Shown here: one piece after another, positions 46,870-58,874 of the stretch
Layout of the letters: every line of letters starts with the position of its first letter
How positions within the stretch are numbered: the first letter of the stretch is position 1
NCBI GenBank assembly: GCA_016806645.1
Contig: JACSYO010002172.1
Location: forward strand, 1,067,990 to 1,131,989
Source of the DNA: Ophiodon elongatus
Taxonomy: Eukaryota; Chordata; Actinopteri; Perciformes; Hexagrammidae
Length of the DNA: 64,000 nucleotides
Reading direction: 5' to 3'
Program-made: the position numbers and the translations under genes
Notes under the pieces: generated by a model
The model's database searches: none
The model's input: the letters and a program-made list of their open reading frames with translations, nothing else
Told to the model about the DNA's origin: nothing

Positions 46870-49800
46870 GCTGTGTGTGACAGAGGAGTCTGAGGGGAGG
46901 ACGATGGAAGTTATACATGCTGCAAAACTATGCTTTGTGCTCATTTTGTAATAAAGTCAATTATTTTTCTTGGAAACAGTAGTTTGACAAAACAATGCAA
47001 GTGCAACATACTTTTTCCAGAGCTTTCACCTGTGCACCGTGTTCATCATGTGGCTTGCTCTTTTGTAATGCTGTTGACAGCTAAGTAGCTGTTATGGTTT
47101 CAACCATCTTTATGATTAATTTATTAATGTATCCATGATGGCAAACAGGTTCAATGTTTCACACAATGCTACATAAACTCTAACAGGTGACGATTCTCCT
47201 GGAGCTTTCAACTGTATCACACGGTTTTGTTGCTTTAATTACCAATTCTATTGATTATGCAGCTCGTTCTCGTTCCCATGGTGTCATTTTTTGTGTGTAA
47301 TCTAATTAAGTAACGTAAGTATGTTATGTAAAGTACTTAACTAAGGCTACCTACGTTTTTTTTGTCAAACTTTATTAAACTCGTCATACACATACAGGAA
47401 CATACATGAAATATATATAATATACGTCTCGGCCCAAAAAACATTCCCTATCCGTCAGGCTATAGTTGTAGAATTTTGAAAACCTACAGTGTGCTTATGC
47501 TATGTGCTGTTAAATATCCTAGATTTGTTTTTATTAGAACGGCTCTACATATTACCGGTGGATGACATCACAGGTCAATATTTTTATTCTAAGCAGCTGC
47601 CTTTGGGCAACATAATACTTCATATGGATTGAATGGTCCCTCATTAGAGAAGCATTTATTGTCCTCACATAAGGTTTAACAGCAGGTGTGATACTAACGG
47701 AAATACAAAATTACAGTTTAAGTTTAATATGATGTTTCTTTTTGTTCAGACTTTTAATTCTTTACACTTATTGTTGAATGTTTTTCTGAGGAAAAAACAA
47801 AGACAGGTTCTCGAGAAGAACTTGATAAGAATAAATATCCAATGTCTAAAGACAAATGGTACTAGTATGTTCGCTTGTCTCACAAGAACCTGTATGGTTC
47901 TCAATACTTTTCACCTTTTGGTTTTACCCACCTGTATATGTCAACCACAGCTACTTCAACCAGCCCCGTCTAGAGCTTGCGATCGCAAAGTATGAAGCCT
48001 GCCTTCAGTGCGACGCCCCGTGATCGCGTGAGTTCACAAACAGCCTGCTGCAGGTCTGAATGATGGCTACACACATGCGGAGCGTCAGCACGTCACCTGA
48101 CAAGGCATTAAACCCACAGTAGACTCTTGAATTACCTGAGGCATTTCAATTATGCCGTGGTGTTGTTGTAGCTACTGTGTTCCAAGGATGACTGCTGGAC
48201 GGGAATTTCTGAGAATCTCCCTGACTGAGAGATATGTATCACCGCTGGCTTGTAGATGAGTGTGAGAACGTGTGAAGAAAGAAGGAGCCAGGACAAAGTC
48301 AAGTCTTCAAACAGATGAGCCTGGAAGATTTTGGAGAAATTTAAGAAAAGGGATGAAACGAAAGAATAAAAAAAGATTTTAATAAATACATACATTTCTC
48401 TCCTGACCCCCTCTGTTTTAGAGCCCAACCAGAAATAGTCTTCTATCTTCATTTGGTTAATACTATATCTCTCCTTTTTCTCTCTTCCTTCTTTCAAACC
48501 AAAAACCAACCCACCAACACAAACACACTTACTTGTAAACACTTGCTTACGACATAAGAAAATCAAATCCTTCTGTTTTGTTTGTATGATTGGGTTATTT
48601 TTCTCCTTGTAATCGTTGCTGCCCCTGTTGCTGCTTACTCTTTGGGTTCGGTTAGTTTGAGTCTGGTTCTCTGGCTTGTCTTGTATCATATCTCTGTTTT
48701 CATGTTGCTCTTTTGCATTGCACTAATAGCAAAAAAGATGAGCCGGGCGGAAAGATGTTGAGATCTAAAGCAGAAGTTTATGTGTGAAAGATGAAGGGAA
48801 ATAGATATGCCTCACAGTGTAGTAGCATACCAAACATATGTATATATGTGTGTATGTAGCCTACTACATGGAGATGACATCATGTTGTGATAGTATGCAA
48901 TGTCCCTAACAATCATGAAACACCCCAGCAGTTGGTGTTGGCAGGAGGAGATTACTGTCAGTGCAGGAGGAAACCATTTTCTAATCATGTGGTACGCACC
49001 AAAGTCTTGTTTATACACACACACACACACGTCTAATCTCAGCGATGAGGGAATCTTTCGCTAGACATCAGATCCCACGATGCAACATAACCAGAGCCAT
49101 ACGGACTTTTTGGAGAGCGATTAGAAAGAATTAGCCAGCCGACGGACTGATGAATGGCCTGGTCGAACTGCAGATAACCACTGTCCACTGCTTGGAGGAC
49201 TGGATCCTGGAGTACTCTATATTTACCCCGGTTCATAACGGGACCATGGCAGTGGTCGTTTGTACAGGATTGAATAAACTAATGAGCACTACAAGTTGCT
49301 GTATGTTTTGACCTTCTGATCTTTTGCCATCAACACGTTAGGAACCCTGGTTGAAAGGCTGCATCCGGATGTCCAGACTCCCCGTAATGATTGAAATGAT
49401 ATGTGCATTTCAACCTTTATTTCCTTTTGATTTTCATCCTTTACTCCGCCTCTATCCCCCTAGAAGCACCAACCCACAGGCTCCAGTAAAGTTATATTCT
49501 AAAGAATGCAATAATAATGTGTCTTTCCCGAACCAGGGTCCCTGTTGAGACCTGGTCACACCAGAAGACAGTGAACGAGTAGAGTTGCTGGTGGAGGTGA
49601 AGTATTTGGTGAACTTTGGTGAAATATGTCCCGTTGACCAAATACATGGCACCTTAACAGTGCTGACATTGGAGGCCTTTACTGCAGATTATCCACAGAA
49701 CACCACAGAGCTGTTTTCATATACTATTTCTTCAGTATGAATTTGTTACAGTGAAAACTGTTGAATCTCAGAGACGGATATCTCTGAGTTAACTGACATG

Positions 49801-52210
49801 TTTGGGCCACATGCCACAGGTTCTTCACTTACACTAAAAGGCCGACAGAGCATTGATGGTCCTCCTGCTGAGCCTGTAGATGGCCCATAATATAATGACA
49901 CAAAATGATACCAGGAGCAACTCCAACAAACATACTAGCAGCCATGACTGAAAGCGGGTGTTCGTGATCAGATGGCAGTCCGTTCATTCTGCGGCCGCAG
50001 GTTCAGGACCACTCCAGGGAATCAAACAACACCGCTGCTCTGCTACAGTAGGCAGCGACAACCTCAAGTTTTTTTTTCTTTTGACATGATGCGTCTGACA
50101 TTGTTGATCATCTTCAGGCAAACAACCTAACCATACACAAGTTATATAACCATGACCGAATTCCTCTGGGAAAGACATTATAAGCTTCTAGTTGTATCTT
50201 TTTTTCTGTGCCTGACCTAAAAAACAAAATTTTGAAAGTCCTTTAACAGTAAAATCAGTGTTCTGTGATATATTCTTCATAGAGAAGCTTCACTTATTTA
50301 TTCCTATTGATTCTTGATACTTTTGGGACATTTCACTGCTTGGAAATCCTGCAAACTGCATTTGTAATTAGAAAAAGACATATGTATTTTTAGTTTTGAT
50401 TTCATCATTAGCATTTAATGTAGGTTATTCCATGCATCTTCAGCAGGCTGATCTACATCTCACAGACACCTGTGTGAGCTGCCACAGGTGTTCTGTCACA
50501 TGACCTCACAAGGAAGAAAGGGTGGATCAACAACACTTCTTTGATGCCATAGCTCTCTAAAAATATGCCGGAAACAATGGTAACTATATCATGCAGAAGA
50601 TTAGATGGTTTCATAGCATGATTCAGCGGTAGAGTTCGATGGCTCATGCTATGATTTGTTTTGTTTTTTAATTTTTTGCAATGAGAGTGCCACATATTTA
50701 CATGTTTGCTATTTATGGTCGACGAGAGTTGAAAAATATCCAATTTGGATAAAACGCTCGTCACCGTCTGTTGAACCGAACGATCGTAGTCTACTCGCCG
50801 AGATGTTTCTTCACCCACAACATCTCATGAACCTCCATGGACCCGTGGTCCGTCTCTTCTCTCTACGCCATATCCTCTCTAACCCTCATCCAGAGCAAGG
50901 ACTTTTACTTCCACACACATTCTGTTTCATAGCAACTGGACGAAACCAAAACGTGTCAACTGAAAAAAATGCTGCACCTCAACAGCTCTCTAAGCTGGGG
51001 AAAACAATTTGATGAACTTACAATAATGACAAATGTGATGTATGACTTTTCAAATGTAGAAGCAGATTCATTGTTGTGATCAAAGACATATGCTGTCCTT
51101 ATATATTCAGCCTATTAAATGCTTAATAATTATTATTTTAAGTTAAACCGAGCAAATGTATATTAGTCGGAAATATTTTATAAAAAATGTAGCCCTCCAT
51201 ATTAATCTTTACCCTTCAGGTAATTCTCATAAGGGTTGGTGGCCCCTGGTCTAAAGCATTTCTTTAAAATGAAATTCATATTTAAAGAAACTGCAACATT
51301 GTAACATTTACAAACTGGGTATTTAATGATTTACCCATTATGTAAGTAATCTATTGAGTAAGCGTCCCTGCCCTGATGATTATACAGGAGGAACGAGAAA
51401 CTACCTTTAGTAATGACTTGGCGTAATGGGTTAATAGGCCTGATGATGGTTTTATGTGTGGGAGGAAATGAGCACACAAGTCTGCTCAGCCAACTAACTC
51501 ACACTGAGCCATCATATTCTGAAAATGCTTTCTCTATAAAGTGTTGTTCTCATATACGCAGCATGGTGTATGAGTAAATGCACTGTGGCTCATTATTCTT
51601 TATTTCTTGTGGGGATCAACCATTACCAGGGTTCTGTGCCCAGACTCCATGTTTAAGATGCACTGAGGTGATTATTTGGCTAGAAGGGCAGCAGACGCTT
51701 CCAGGATGTGGAAATGATGACGCTGCAGAAAGACCAGCAGCAAAATGGCGGCCTGCCCGCTCCCAAAAAACTCAGAGACTTGACTTCTAATTTGTCAAGT
51801 CCCAAGCAGCTTAAAATGCAGTGGAGCTGCCCCTAGCTGAACAGTAACAACAACTCCTGTCTAATATCAACACACACGGTTCAGAGTCTAAAAAGGAAAA
51901 GAGAAAAGCTACATGGCCTGGCATTCTTCAGCCCCCCTCGCCTCACGCATTCTTTGCTAACAAGGAGAAAATGAACACCAGTCAAACTCTTTTCTGAAAC
52001 AGTCTGTAAAACAAAGGGGGGATGGGGGAGAGGAGGGTCCTCATCAGAAACACTAACAAACACCGTCTCAACCCATTAGCGGGGAGCAGTGTGGCAGTGT
52101 GTGCCGATGCATACCTGCCCACATATATCATGTGCCTGTGTATGACTGTGCATACGATACTGAGTGTGTACATGTGCCTTCACGCCTGTGTGCACACACC
52201 TGTGAGTGCA
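46870..52210. other. Long unassigned stretch
   Basis: Nothing I can name with support. The stretch 47305-47350 (AAGTAACGTAAG ... ACTTAACTAAG) may be a scrap of the 10775 repeat family. A short (AC)9 lies at about 49013-49030. The largest frame, 48150-48689 on the minus strand (179 residues), shows no domain, and none of the others (50453-50818, 50656-51012) does either. Confidence 0.4.
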
Positions 52211-52212
52211 CG

Positions 52213-52215
<3 letters not shown>

Positions 52216-52256
<41 letters not shown>
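52216..52256. repeat. (TG)20 microsatellite
   Basis: Uninterrupted TG run of 41 bases, preceded by diffuse TGTG-rich sequence from about 52120. Confidence 0.97.
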
Positions 52257-52257
<1 letters not shown>

Positions 52258-52259
52258 GT

Positions 52260-53640
52260 GATTTCATATTGTAAAGGGGAACAGTACACCAGATAGGCCC
52301 GGAGGCCCTTTGGCCCCTGCATTATCCATCTCTCACTTACAGGGTCACAGAGGCCAATTGGCCCTCTCCACTGCTCCGGTTCCTCCCTTAGGACCCCCAT
52401 TTGTGCACAGGACAGGCAAACCAGGGGCCGACAGGCTCCATCAGGGGCTTTGCTCTTTTTTTGCTCTCTACCTTTTCAGCTCTTTGCTGTCTCTTGTTTC
52501 CCTCACCTTTCTTAATGTCTGTCTTCAGTGTCACTCAGGGCCTTGTTCCCATAACGACAAAAGCTTTCTGGCTAAGTGCACAAGCTAATGGTTAGCTTGT
52601 GTATAATATATGCATGATGAAAATAGTTAATAGAGTTATTTCATGAAACCAGGGGATAGTTTTCCTTGATGTAATACAGAACAGTGTAGGGTCACCTGGT
52701 TTCATCATTCGGCCAGAGTAGGCAACCTACCATTGGCACGCAGTAACAAATGGACCACCAGCAATAAGCCTTTTTTGGAAATAGAGTTCCCTCTCATCTG
52801 CATGCCAAATGACCTCTTTGACCATTGGCACTTCCGTAGTCTTTTATTTATGGTAGTTTGATTGATTTCTTTTCCCCACCCACATTCCGCAAAGACGCGT
52901 CCTACTCTGCCTCTGATGAGCTCGTACCTGTTGCCTTTTTTCGCAGAATCTTCGCAAAATTAATTTACTTTTTTCATGTTAACCTTAACGCTGATGCGGC
53001 ACACAAATGAACTGATTTGCGCTTGGGTTCTACGCTAGCTGAAAGTTGATGGTCGTTTCTGCCACTCTAGATTGAAACTATCAAAGCGTACACAGACACA
53101 GAGACACATAAACACAGAGGGCTAACATAAACTATGAGTTTTGGATGCTCTTTCCCTGTTGTTAGTGAGTTGTTGTTGTTGTTGTTGTTTTTGTAATAAC
53201 TAAGGACTGTAAATTTAGGTTGTATGTATACCCAGTAGTAGAGGCAAAATGCTGTCCTCTATTTCTTTGGAGCATTGGACCTTGAAGGGAGAGACTTCAG
53301 GAAAAAATACAAGAGATCATCAGGAATATAGAACTATAGCATGTGCTACCAAGCTAATTAACTAACAGCAACTACCCAATTCTTAGCTAGGCAGGAAGAT
53401 AATTGCTCTAATGCAATGTTTCAAAATGTCTGTTAAACCTAACGGGCCGTAACGAGTGGGTTCAACCGTACACAATTCTGTGCTATTGGTTTGCTGGTCA
53501 AAGTTGAACTGAGAGTGAAAGTGATGAGAAGATGCAGGTTTAGTGTGTGATCGAACTCTAAGGCTTGATTTGTCTTTGACTTTTGTCCATAATGGTGGTC
53601 CTGAAAACAGCAGTGTTCACAGGTACACATCACTCTGTTA
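52260..53640. other. Unassigned non-coding DNA
   Basis: A pyrimidine-rich stretch at 52445-52536 ends in TCTTCAG and looks like a splice acceptor, but nothing exon-like follows. A (GTT)6 run lies near 53170. No gene recognised. Confidence 0.4.
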
Positions 53641-53641
53641 G

Positions 53642-53644
<3 letters not shown>

Positions 53645-53740
<96 letters not shown>

Positions 53741-53745
53741 ACACA
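53645..53745. repeat. (AC)45 microsatellite, longest in the window
   Basis: 90 uninterrupted bases of AC to 53734, then TC and five more AC units. Confidence 0.98.
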
Positions 53746-53899
53746 GCCAGCCCTGTCCTGGATGTGTAATGTCCCTTTTCCTTCAGCAGTGTGTCTCAGA
53801 GAGCAGTCCTTCTGTTGTTGTAACTAATCCCTCACTTCCACTCCCCTCAGTCAGGGTAAATATATACTGGCCTAGCCTGTCTGTCTGGCTGGCCCTGAG

Positions 53900-53918
53900 C
53901 CTGCCCTGCCCTGCCCTG

Positions 53919-53968
<50 letters not shown>
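53900..53968. repeat. (CCTGC)4-like run followed by (AC)24
   Basis: CCTGCCCTGCCCTGC repeats at about 53901-53920 pass directly into 48 bases of AC. Confidence 0.97.
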
Positions 53969-53970
<2 letters not shown>

Positions 53971-54050
53971 CTCCTTTACATTAGAGCATTACAAGAGCAC
54001 TGTAAGCGAGATGGAATGGGCTGAGCAAAGGTTGTAGTACTTGTGAGAGA

Positions 54051-54051
<1 letters not shown>

Positions 54052-54111
<60 letters not shown>
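54052..54111. repeat. (TG)30 microsatellite
   Basis: 60 uninterrupted bases of TG, inverted relative to the AC run that ends 83 bases upstream. A TG-rich tail continues to about 54230, with a further (GT)10 at about 54190. Confidence 0.97.
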
Positions 54112-54112
<1 letters not shown>

Positions 54113-54239
54113 TTATGTGTGTGACTGTGTGTGTGAGAGAGAGTTTTGGGGATACTTGAGTGTGTGTTGGGGTAACTCTGTTGTGTTAGGGTGTGTGTGT
54201 GTGTGTGTGTATGTGTGCACTGTGTGTGCAGCTCTGTCT

Positions 54240-54780
54240 GTACAGTAAACAGTGCTGTGTGCACATAGTGGTTTTTTTTACAATTGTATTTGTGTATGTG
54301 ATCTTGTTGTGTGTGTTTATGTACCCGTCCAACAGCCTGAGGGAAAACCCACCTCATAATTCTCAGCTTTTACTTTGATTAGTGTAGAGTAGCAGGCAGG
54401 TTAGGGTTTGCCCACACAAAGCCGGCATAATGAGCACCTGGGAGATAAATAATGGTAATAATGTGGCACTTAATTAACTCCCTGGGGGAAAATTATCCTT
54501 TTTCTGTTGCCTTCCCTGCACAGGGAGGTCAGAAGTCAGTATGGATCTAGTGTCACGCACAAGGAAACCACAGCTGCGTGGATACCAGGTCTTATATGTG
54601 ACTTTGGCCACAAGCTAATGTCTAAATGTTTGTCCAGAAATTAGTTTTAGACACAAAACACCTGAGAATATATATATGTTGTGTTGTTATAGGGCACCGT
54701 GCAGTAATTGAGTGCTTTTATAACTCGCATGCCATTACATCATTTGACATGTAATTATAACACACACTGGATGCACCATA
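54240..54780. other. Unassigned non-coding DNA
   Basis: No frame or repeat of note between the TG cluster and the SINE-like copy. Confidence 0.4.
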
Positions 54781-54785
54781 CAGAC

Positions 54786-55062
54786 AGATGGTAACTGGAC
54801 TGTACTTGTAGACCACTGAAAGCTCTTTAACACTACATGACATCATTCACCCATTCATACACTGATTTGAGGAGCTACCATGCAATGTGCACCTGCTCAT
54901 GAGGACTAACTAACATTCACACACCATAGGCACAGCTAGAGGAGCAGTTTGGGGTTAAGTGTCTTGCCCAAGGACACATTGACATGGACTAGCGGAGCCG
55001 GGGATTGAACCACCGATCCTCTGAAGGACGACCCTGCGCTATCACTGATCCACAGTCGCCCC
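54786..55062 (-). repeat. tRNA-headed SINE-like repeat, copy 2
   Basis: Minus-strand head GGCGACTGTGGATCAGTGAT, B-box-like GGTGGTTCAATCCC, then the body shared with 30680-30988. It is inverted relative to copy 3 (56341-56634), about 1.3 kb away. Confidence 0.85.
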
Positions 55063-55224
55063 AGACAAGAGGCACAGGCCACACCCTCTCCCGACACACA
55101 GCAACTCCGTTTGGGTGGAGGGTCGGCCATATTAAGTGCCATCCAAACAACTTACTGGGCAGTTAAAGTGGGATATAAAATCATCCAACAACAAGTCTAC
55201 ATTGATGCTGACTGAACCAGCGGC

Positions 55225-55503
55225 CCGACTGACCCAGGCTGGTCTCATTCAGCATTCATAGCAAAATCTACGAAAAAATTATGCAACGTAATTCAAAGAT
55301 ATTCCACAAATTTTTGTGGGGGTTAGGGTCAGGTTTATTTTTAAGACAAAATGCATGTAAGGAGCAGAAATTGACACGTGTTGCTGGCTTTTGTAGGAAA
55401 ATGCACCAAAAATGTGGAGTCACTTTTCGTAAGAAATCATGCAAATCATTGTATGAGGATACGTTGACTGACCACGCGCATGGGACGCGCTTCGCACAAA
55501 TAT
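55225..55503 (+). repeat. Interspersed repeat, GGTCTCATTCAGCATTC type
   Basis: Phrases GGTCTCATTCAGCATTCATA, AAAATCTACGAAAAAATTAT, TTAGGGTCAGGTTTATTTT, GGAAAATGCACCAAAAATGT and ATGAGGATACGTTGACTGAC fit a fish repeat I recall. The hAT MITE that follows sits at or just beyond its 3' end. The frame 55281-55505 lies inside and is not a gene. Confidence 0.55.
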
Positions 55504-55511
55504 AGTTGCGT
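55504..55511. other. Left target-site duplication AGTTGCGT
   Basis: Identical to the 8 bases at 56275-56282 that follow the element's other end. Eight bases is the hAT-superfamily length. Confidence 0.9.
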
Positions 55512-56274
55512 CAGTAGCGGGTCGTGCATTTCACACCTAGGCCTTCAGTGATGTCCTACACAGTCCTCCCTGAATGAATCCACCTCTTAATACCATCATT
55601 ATGACGCCATGGCTCTAGAAAATATATACATTTAGACAGAAACGCATTATAACTAGGCGTTGCATCACCTTAACATAGCGTAGTCCGTCTTGAAAATGGC
55701 GTTGTTTGTATTTCTGCGACCAAATCTATCTCTTCTCCTCCATCAGCCATTGTGGGTTAAAACAATAACACAAAAACAACGCTTCTATATCTACACGAAT
55801 TAACGCTAGCTCGTTCAGGTCGCCTCAAGTTCCAGTTGCTAGCTCCGCCTCTCACCAGTGCTCATCCAATCAAAAGACGTGCCCGTGCTGACGTCATTGT
55901 ACGCCTGCATGCTGGCCCCGGTGTCGCCAACTCGAAATCTGATTGGTTAACACCAGTTTAGATTCCGTTAACTTTAAGCTACAGACGCCAGCACTGTTGA
56001 TTCTGAAGGCCTAAGGGCAGATTTCTTGTTCCCTAGCAACACATGACGGCTGAAATATGATTGGATAAAAGCTCTAACGTAAAGGCCAGCCCTCTGCTCT
56101 CGACCTGAGGCTGGAAGCAGCGCAACCAAGAGAAAAATTATGAAATGAAGAGAATAGACTATGGGGAATAATTTAATACATATTTGTGGAAAAAATATAT
56201 AAAAATTAAATTTATATTCTGATGATGTTTAGGCCAGCAGAGAAGGCCTTGCTGGCCCTGACGGCCCGCTACTG
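55512..56274. mobile_element. Non-autonomous hAT-type MITE, 763 bp
   Basis: Begins CAGTAGCGGGTCGT and ends in the complement of CAGTAGCGGGCCGT: terminal inverted repeats matching 13 of 14 positions. Flanking 8-bp duplications are perfect. GGCCTTC words recur inside both ends. No transposase frame is present, so movement would have needed an enzyme from elsewhere. The TIR start CAG and 8-bp duplication fit hAT; family membership beyond that is not determined. Intact ends and duplication suggest a fairly recent insertion. Confidence 0.9.
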
Positions 56275-56282
56275 AGTTGCGT
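56275..56282. other. Right target-site duplication AGTTGCGT
   Basis: Exact partner of 55504-55511. Confidence 0.9.
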
Positions 56283-56340
56283 GCATTAACTGTACAAACA
56301 TTCACTCGTAAACTGCTCAAACCAGCCGAGATGCCCTGAG

Positions 56341-56634
56341 GGGTGACTGGGACTCAGTAGTAGAGCAGGGTCGTCCTTCAATCAGAGGATCGGTGGTTCG
56401 ATCCCCGGGCTCTGCTAGTCCATGTCCATGTGTCCATGTGTCCATGGGCAAAACACTTAACCCCCAAATGGCTCCTGTAGGTGTGAGAATGTGTATATGC
56501 TATCTACTACTGATAGGCAGGTGTCACCTTGCATGGTAGCCCCTCCCATCAGTGAATGATGTCATGTAGTGTTAAAGAGCTTTGAGTGGTTGGAAGACTA
56601 GAAAAGATCTTTACAAGTACAGTTCATTTACCAT
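56341..56634 (+). repeat. tRNA-headed SINE-like repeat, copy 3
   Basis: GACTGGGACTCAGTAGTAGAGCAGGG head (A-box-like), GGTGGTTCGATCCCC (near-consensus B box), CCATGTCCATGTGTCC expanded locally to three TCCATGTG words (56420-56446), ATGATGTCATGTAGTGTTAA, and tail TTTACAAGTACAGTTCATTTACC. It is the plus-strand partner of 30680 and 54786 and the best-preserved copy. Confidence 0.85.
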
Positions 56635-56639
56635 CAATG

Positions 56640-58325
56640 GAGCTAATGTTATCAAACTGTTGCTGTTTTGGGCATGTTTATGCTGGGAAATAGGAACGTG
56701 TTGATCCTGACTGATTGATATGCATCTGTGATGAGTGCGTCATCACACCACCACAAGCATATGTGCTTGCCCTTTAGATTTACTCTCACAAAACTGTACT
56801 ATGAAACAAAGGTGTGACTGTCCTCATCAGAACAATCAAAGTCGATGACAACCGATGTTAACTTTTTCCTGACCAGTGACAAGCGTGCTACTGCAGCTTG
56901 TCTGAGGTTGGAGGTCGGGTGTGTTGGGAATACAAAGCCTGTGACTTTGATATTGGACACCACAGGTTGCATTCTGTCTCCTACCAACAGTCAACTTTTC
57001 AATGTGCTGGAAATATTTCCCCAACCTCAACTGTGACTGTGCTGTTTCTCTCTTTTAATTTTCTTTTTCAAGATGAACAATAAAAAGTAGATGCTGAGAT
57101 ATCCTGGTATGTCAAACTCCAAAATCACTGGATCCTACATTTCCCATAATGTATCAACCCCCAATATGCAACACACGCTTGCTGATTGATGGTAATCTCT
57201 GAGCCCAAACTGAAATTTTATTCTCAATCTGTGTAAAGATAATCCAGAGCCACATCATAGATCACACAAAAGTCTTTGCAATTCTAAAGTTTCACGTAGT
57301 TTCCTTGACATTGCCTAGCTACATTTACCTACATCTTTACCATAATCGATCCCTTTTATTAACAATGTCCTCGAGAGATGATGTTTGTATTTTACAAACA
57401 AGACACTGCCTAGATTATATACGTTCAGAGACCTCTGAAGATCTCTTTCTGAGGTTATGCATGAGGTGTCATGTAGCTTTAATTCTGGGCTTAAGGAAGA
57501 GATTAGGTTAATACACAACTGTTTAGGTTACGGTTTTCTCCAAGTGGTCGAGACACGAGTCATTTCCATCTGAACTCTGGGACCTGGACTATTATAAAGC
57601 ACATGCCATTACACAGGCAGAGCCGAATCAATCAGGACTGAAAGCCTCCGGATTAAAACATGAACCAGAGAAGTGGTAACTCAGTATTTTGGAAAAGTTT
57701 CAGAAACAGTGACACGGCTTCACTACCTCCTTTTGTGGAGTTTTGATAGAAGGACTGGTTGAGCCTCCATGACAAGATGGGTGGGCATCCCCCTGCTGTG
57801 AGAACACAGGACTACTTCCCAGCTCCCACTCTCCTCCTTCTTAACAAACCCCCACAACCTCCTCTCACCCTTCAACTCCACACTCCCCCCTAAGGACTCT
57901 GATCAATAATTCCGCTAGACTGGAGCACGAAAAAAGTCAGCTGAGGAGAGGAATGCACTGGGTGAGAGCCTTCAAAGCGCTTTTTATGGTGGAGCCGGTA
58001 ATGAAGGGGGCTACAGCATAGCGCTGTTGCAAGAAAACCTTGTATCTTCTATCAAATTCTAAGGAACTAAGAAAGTTCTGGCAAGTTTCTGATGAAACAA
58101 CCCGGCAGGTTTTGAACGGGCTTTGGGACATATTGTCATCCCCGAACAGACACTTCAGCTTTAACCATAACAAGGGAGTGCCCAAAACATAGGGAGTTAA
58201 GGGGTTTCAATGTGACGGCAGTGATGTGTGTTCTTGTATTTGGCATACTGATCAGGGGCTTGAACTACTGAGTGGGAGAACTCCCAAGCCCCATTCATTA
58301 TTCAGGGGAGTGTGAGAGATATCTG
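56640..58325. other. Unassigned non-coding DNA
   Basis: Frames at 56799-57083 on both strands overlap and are short. The C-rich 57790-57890 is CT-rich low complexity. No gene seen. Confidence 0.4.
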
Positions 58326-58345
58326 CTTCCCAGATTACTTTTCCT

Positions 58346-58390
58346 CTGAGGAGGAGAGAGCGAGAGAGAAAGAGAGAGGAAGTGAGCGAG

Positions 58391-58426
<36 letters not shown>

Positions 58427-58430
58427 TGTG
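58346..58430. repeat. (GA)n polypurine tract
   Basis: GAGAGAGCGAGAGAG-type sequence ending in about 12 GA units. The overlapping frames are Arg-Glu or Ser-Leu artefacts. Confidence 0.93.
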
Positions 58431-58548
58431 TGAAAAAGCAGAAAGAGAGAGGGAGGCATTTTTCTCTGTCTGACTGTGGTCATAAGAAGGTATCCAGATC
58501 TACTAACTTGTTATCATTATCATATGTGCATTTCTGCATTATTAGACA

Positions 58549-58870
58549 TCACCGCTGTCGGCAGAAACCTCATTGCGTCCAACTTGACAGGAAATGAAGA
58601 AAACAAGCGGTTTTAAAATAAGTGAACATTGCGTCGTCAAAGTTGGTATTGTATCTTTAAATATGCTTAGGTACTTACATGTGTCATTATAGTTATAATA
58701 TATTACCAAACCCAGCCAGAGCCGGAACGAGGTCTCATGAGGGGATCCTCTCCCATGGAGCGTCCGTCCCTGACCGGCCGAGTTGATGTTAAGAAGAGTG
58801 AAGATGTTTTCGGTTCATTAGGTGGGGAATGGCCTGATGAAGGCCTGGTCACTGTTTACCTTCAGCTCTG
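58549..58870 (+). repeat. Dispersed repeat copy 2 (TCGTCAAAGTTGG family)
   Basis: Partner of 11569-12186: matching start, exact TCGTCAAAGTTGGTATTG core and matching end GTTTACCTTCAGCTCTG, with a shorter interior. Confidence 0.7.
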
Positions 58871-58874
58871 CAGG

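Noticed and set aside
48150..48689. 179-residue minus-strand frame
   Set aside because: No domain, and Lys/Asn/Phe-rich as expected from AT-rich DNA. No splice or start context seen.
52445..52590. Splice-acceptor-like pyrimidine tract ending TCTTCAG
   Set aside because: No donor and no convincing open exon follows.
56341..56420. A real tRNA gene
   Set aside because: A-box and B-box words are present, but the sequence does not form a full cloverleaf and is the head of a multi-copy repeat.
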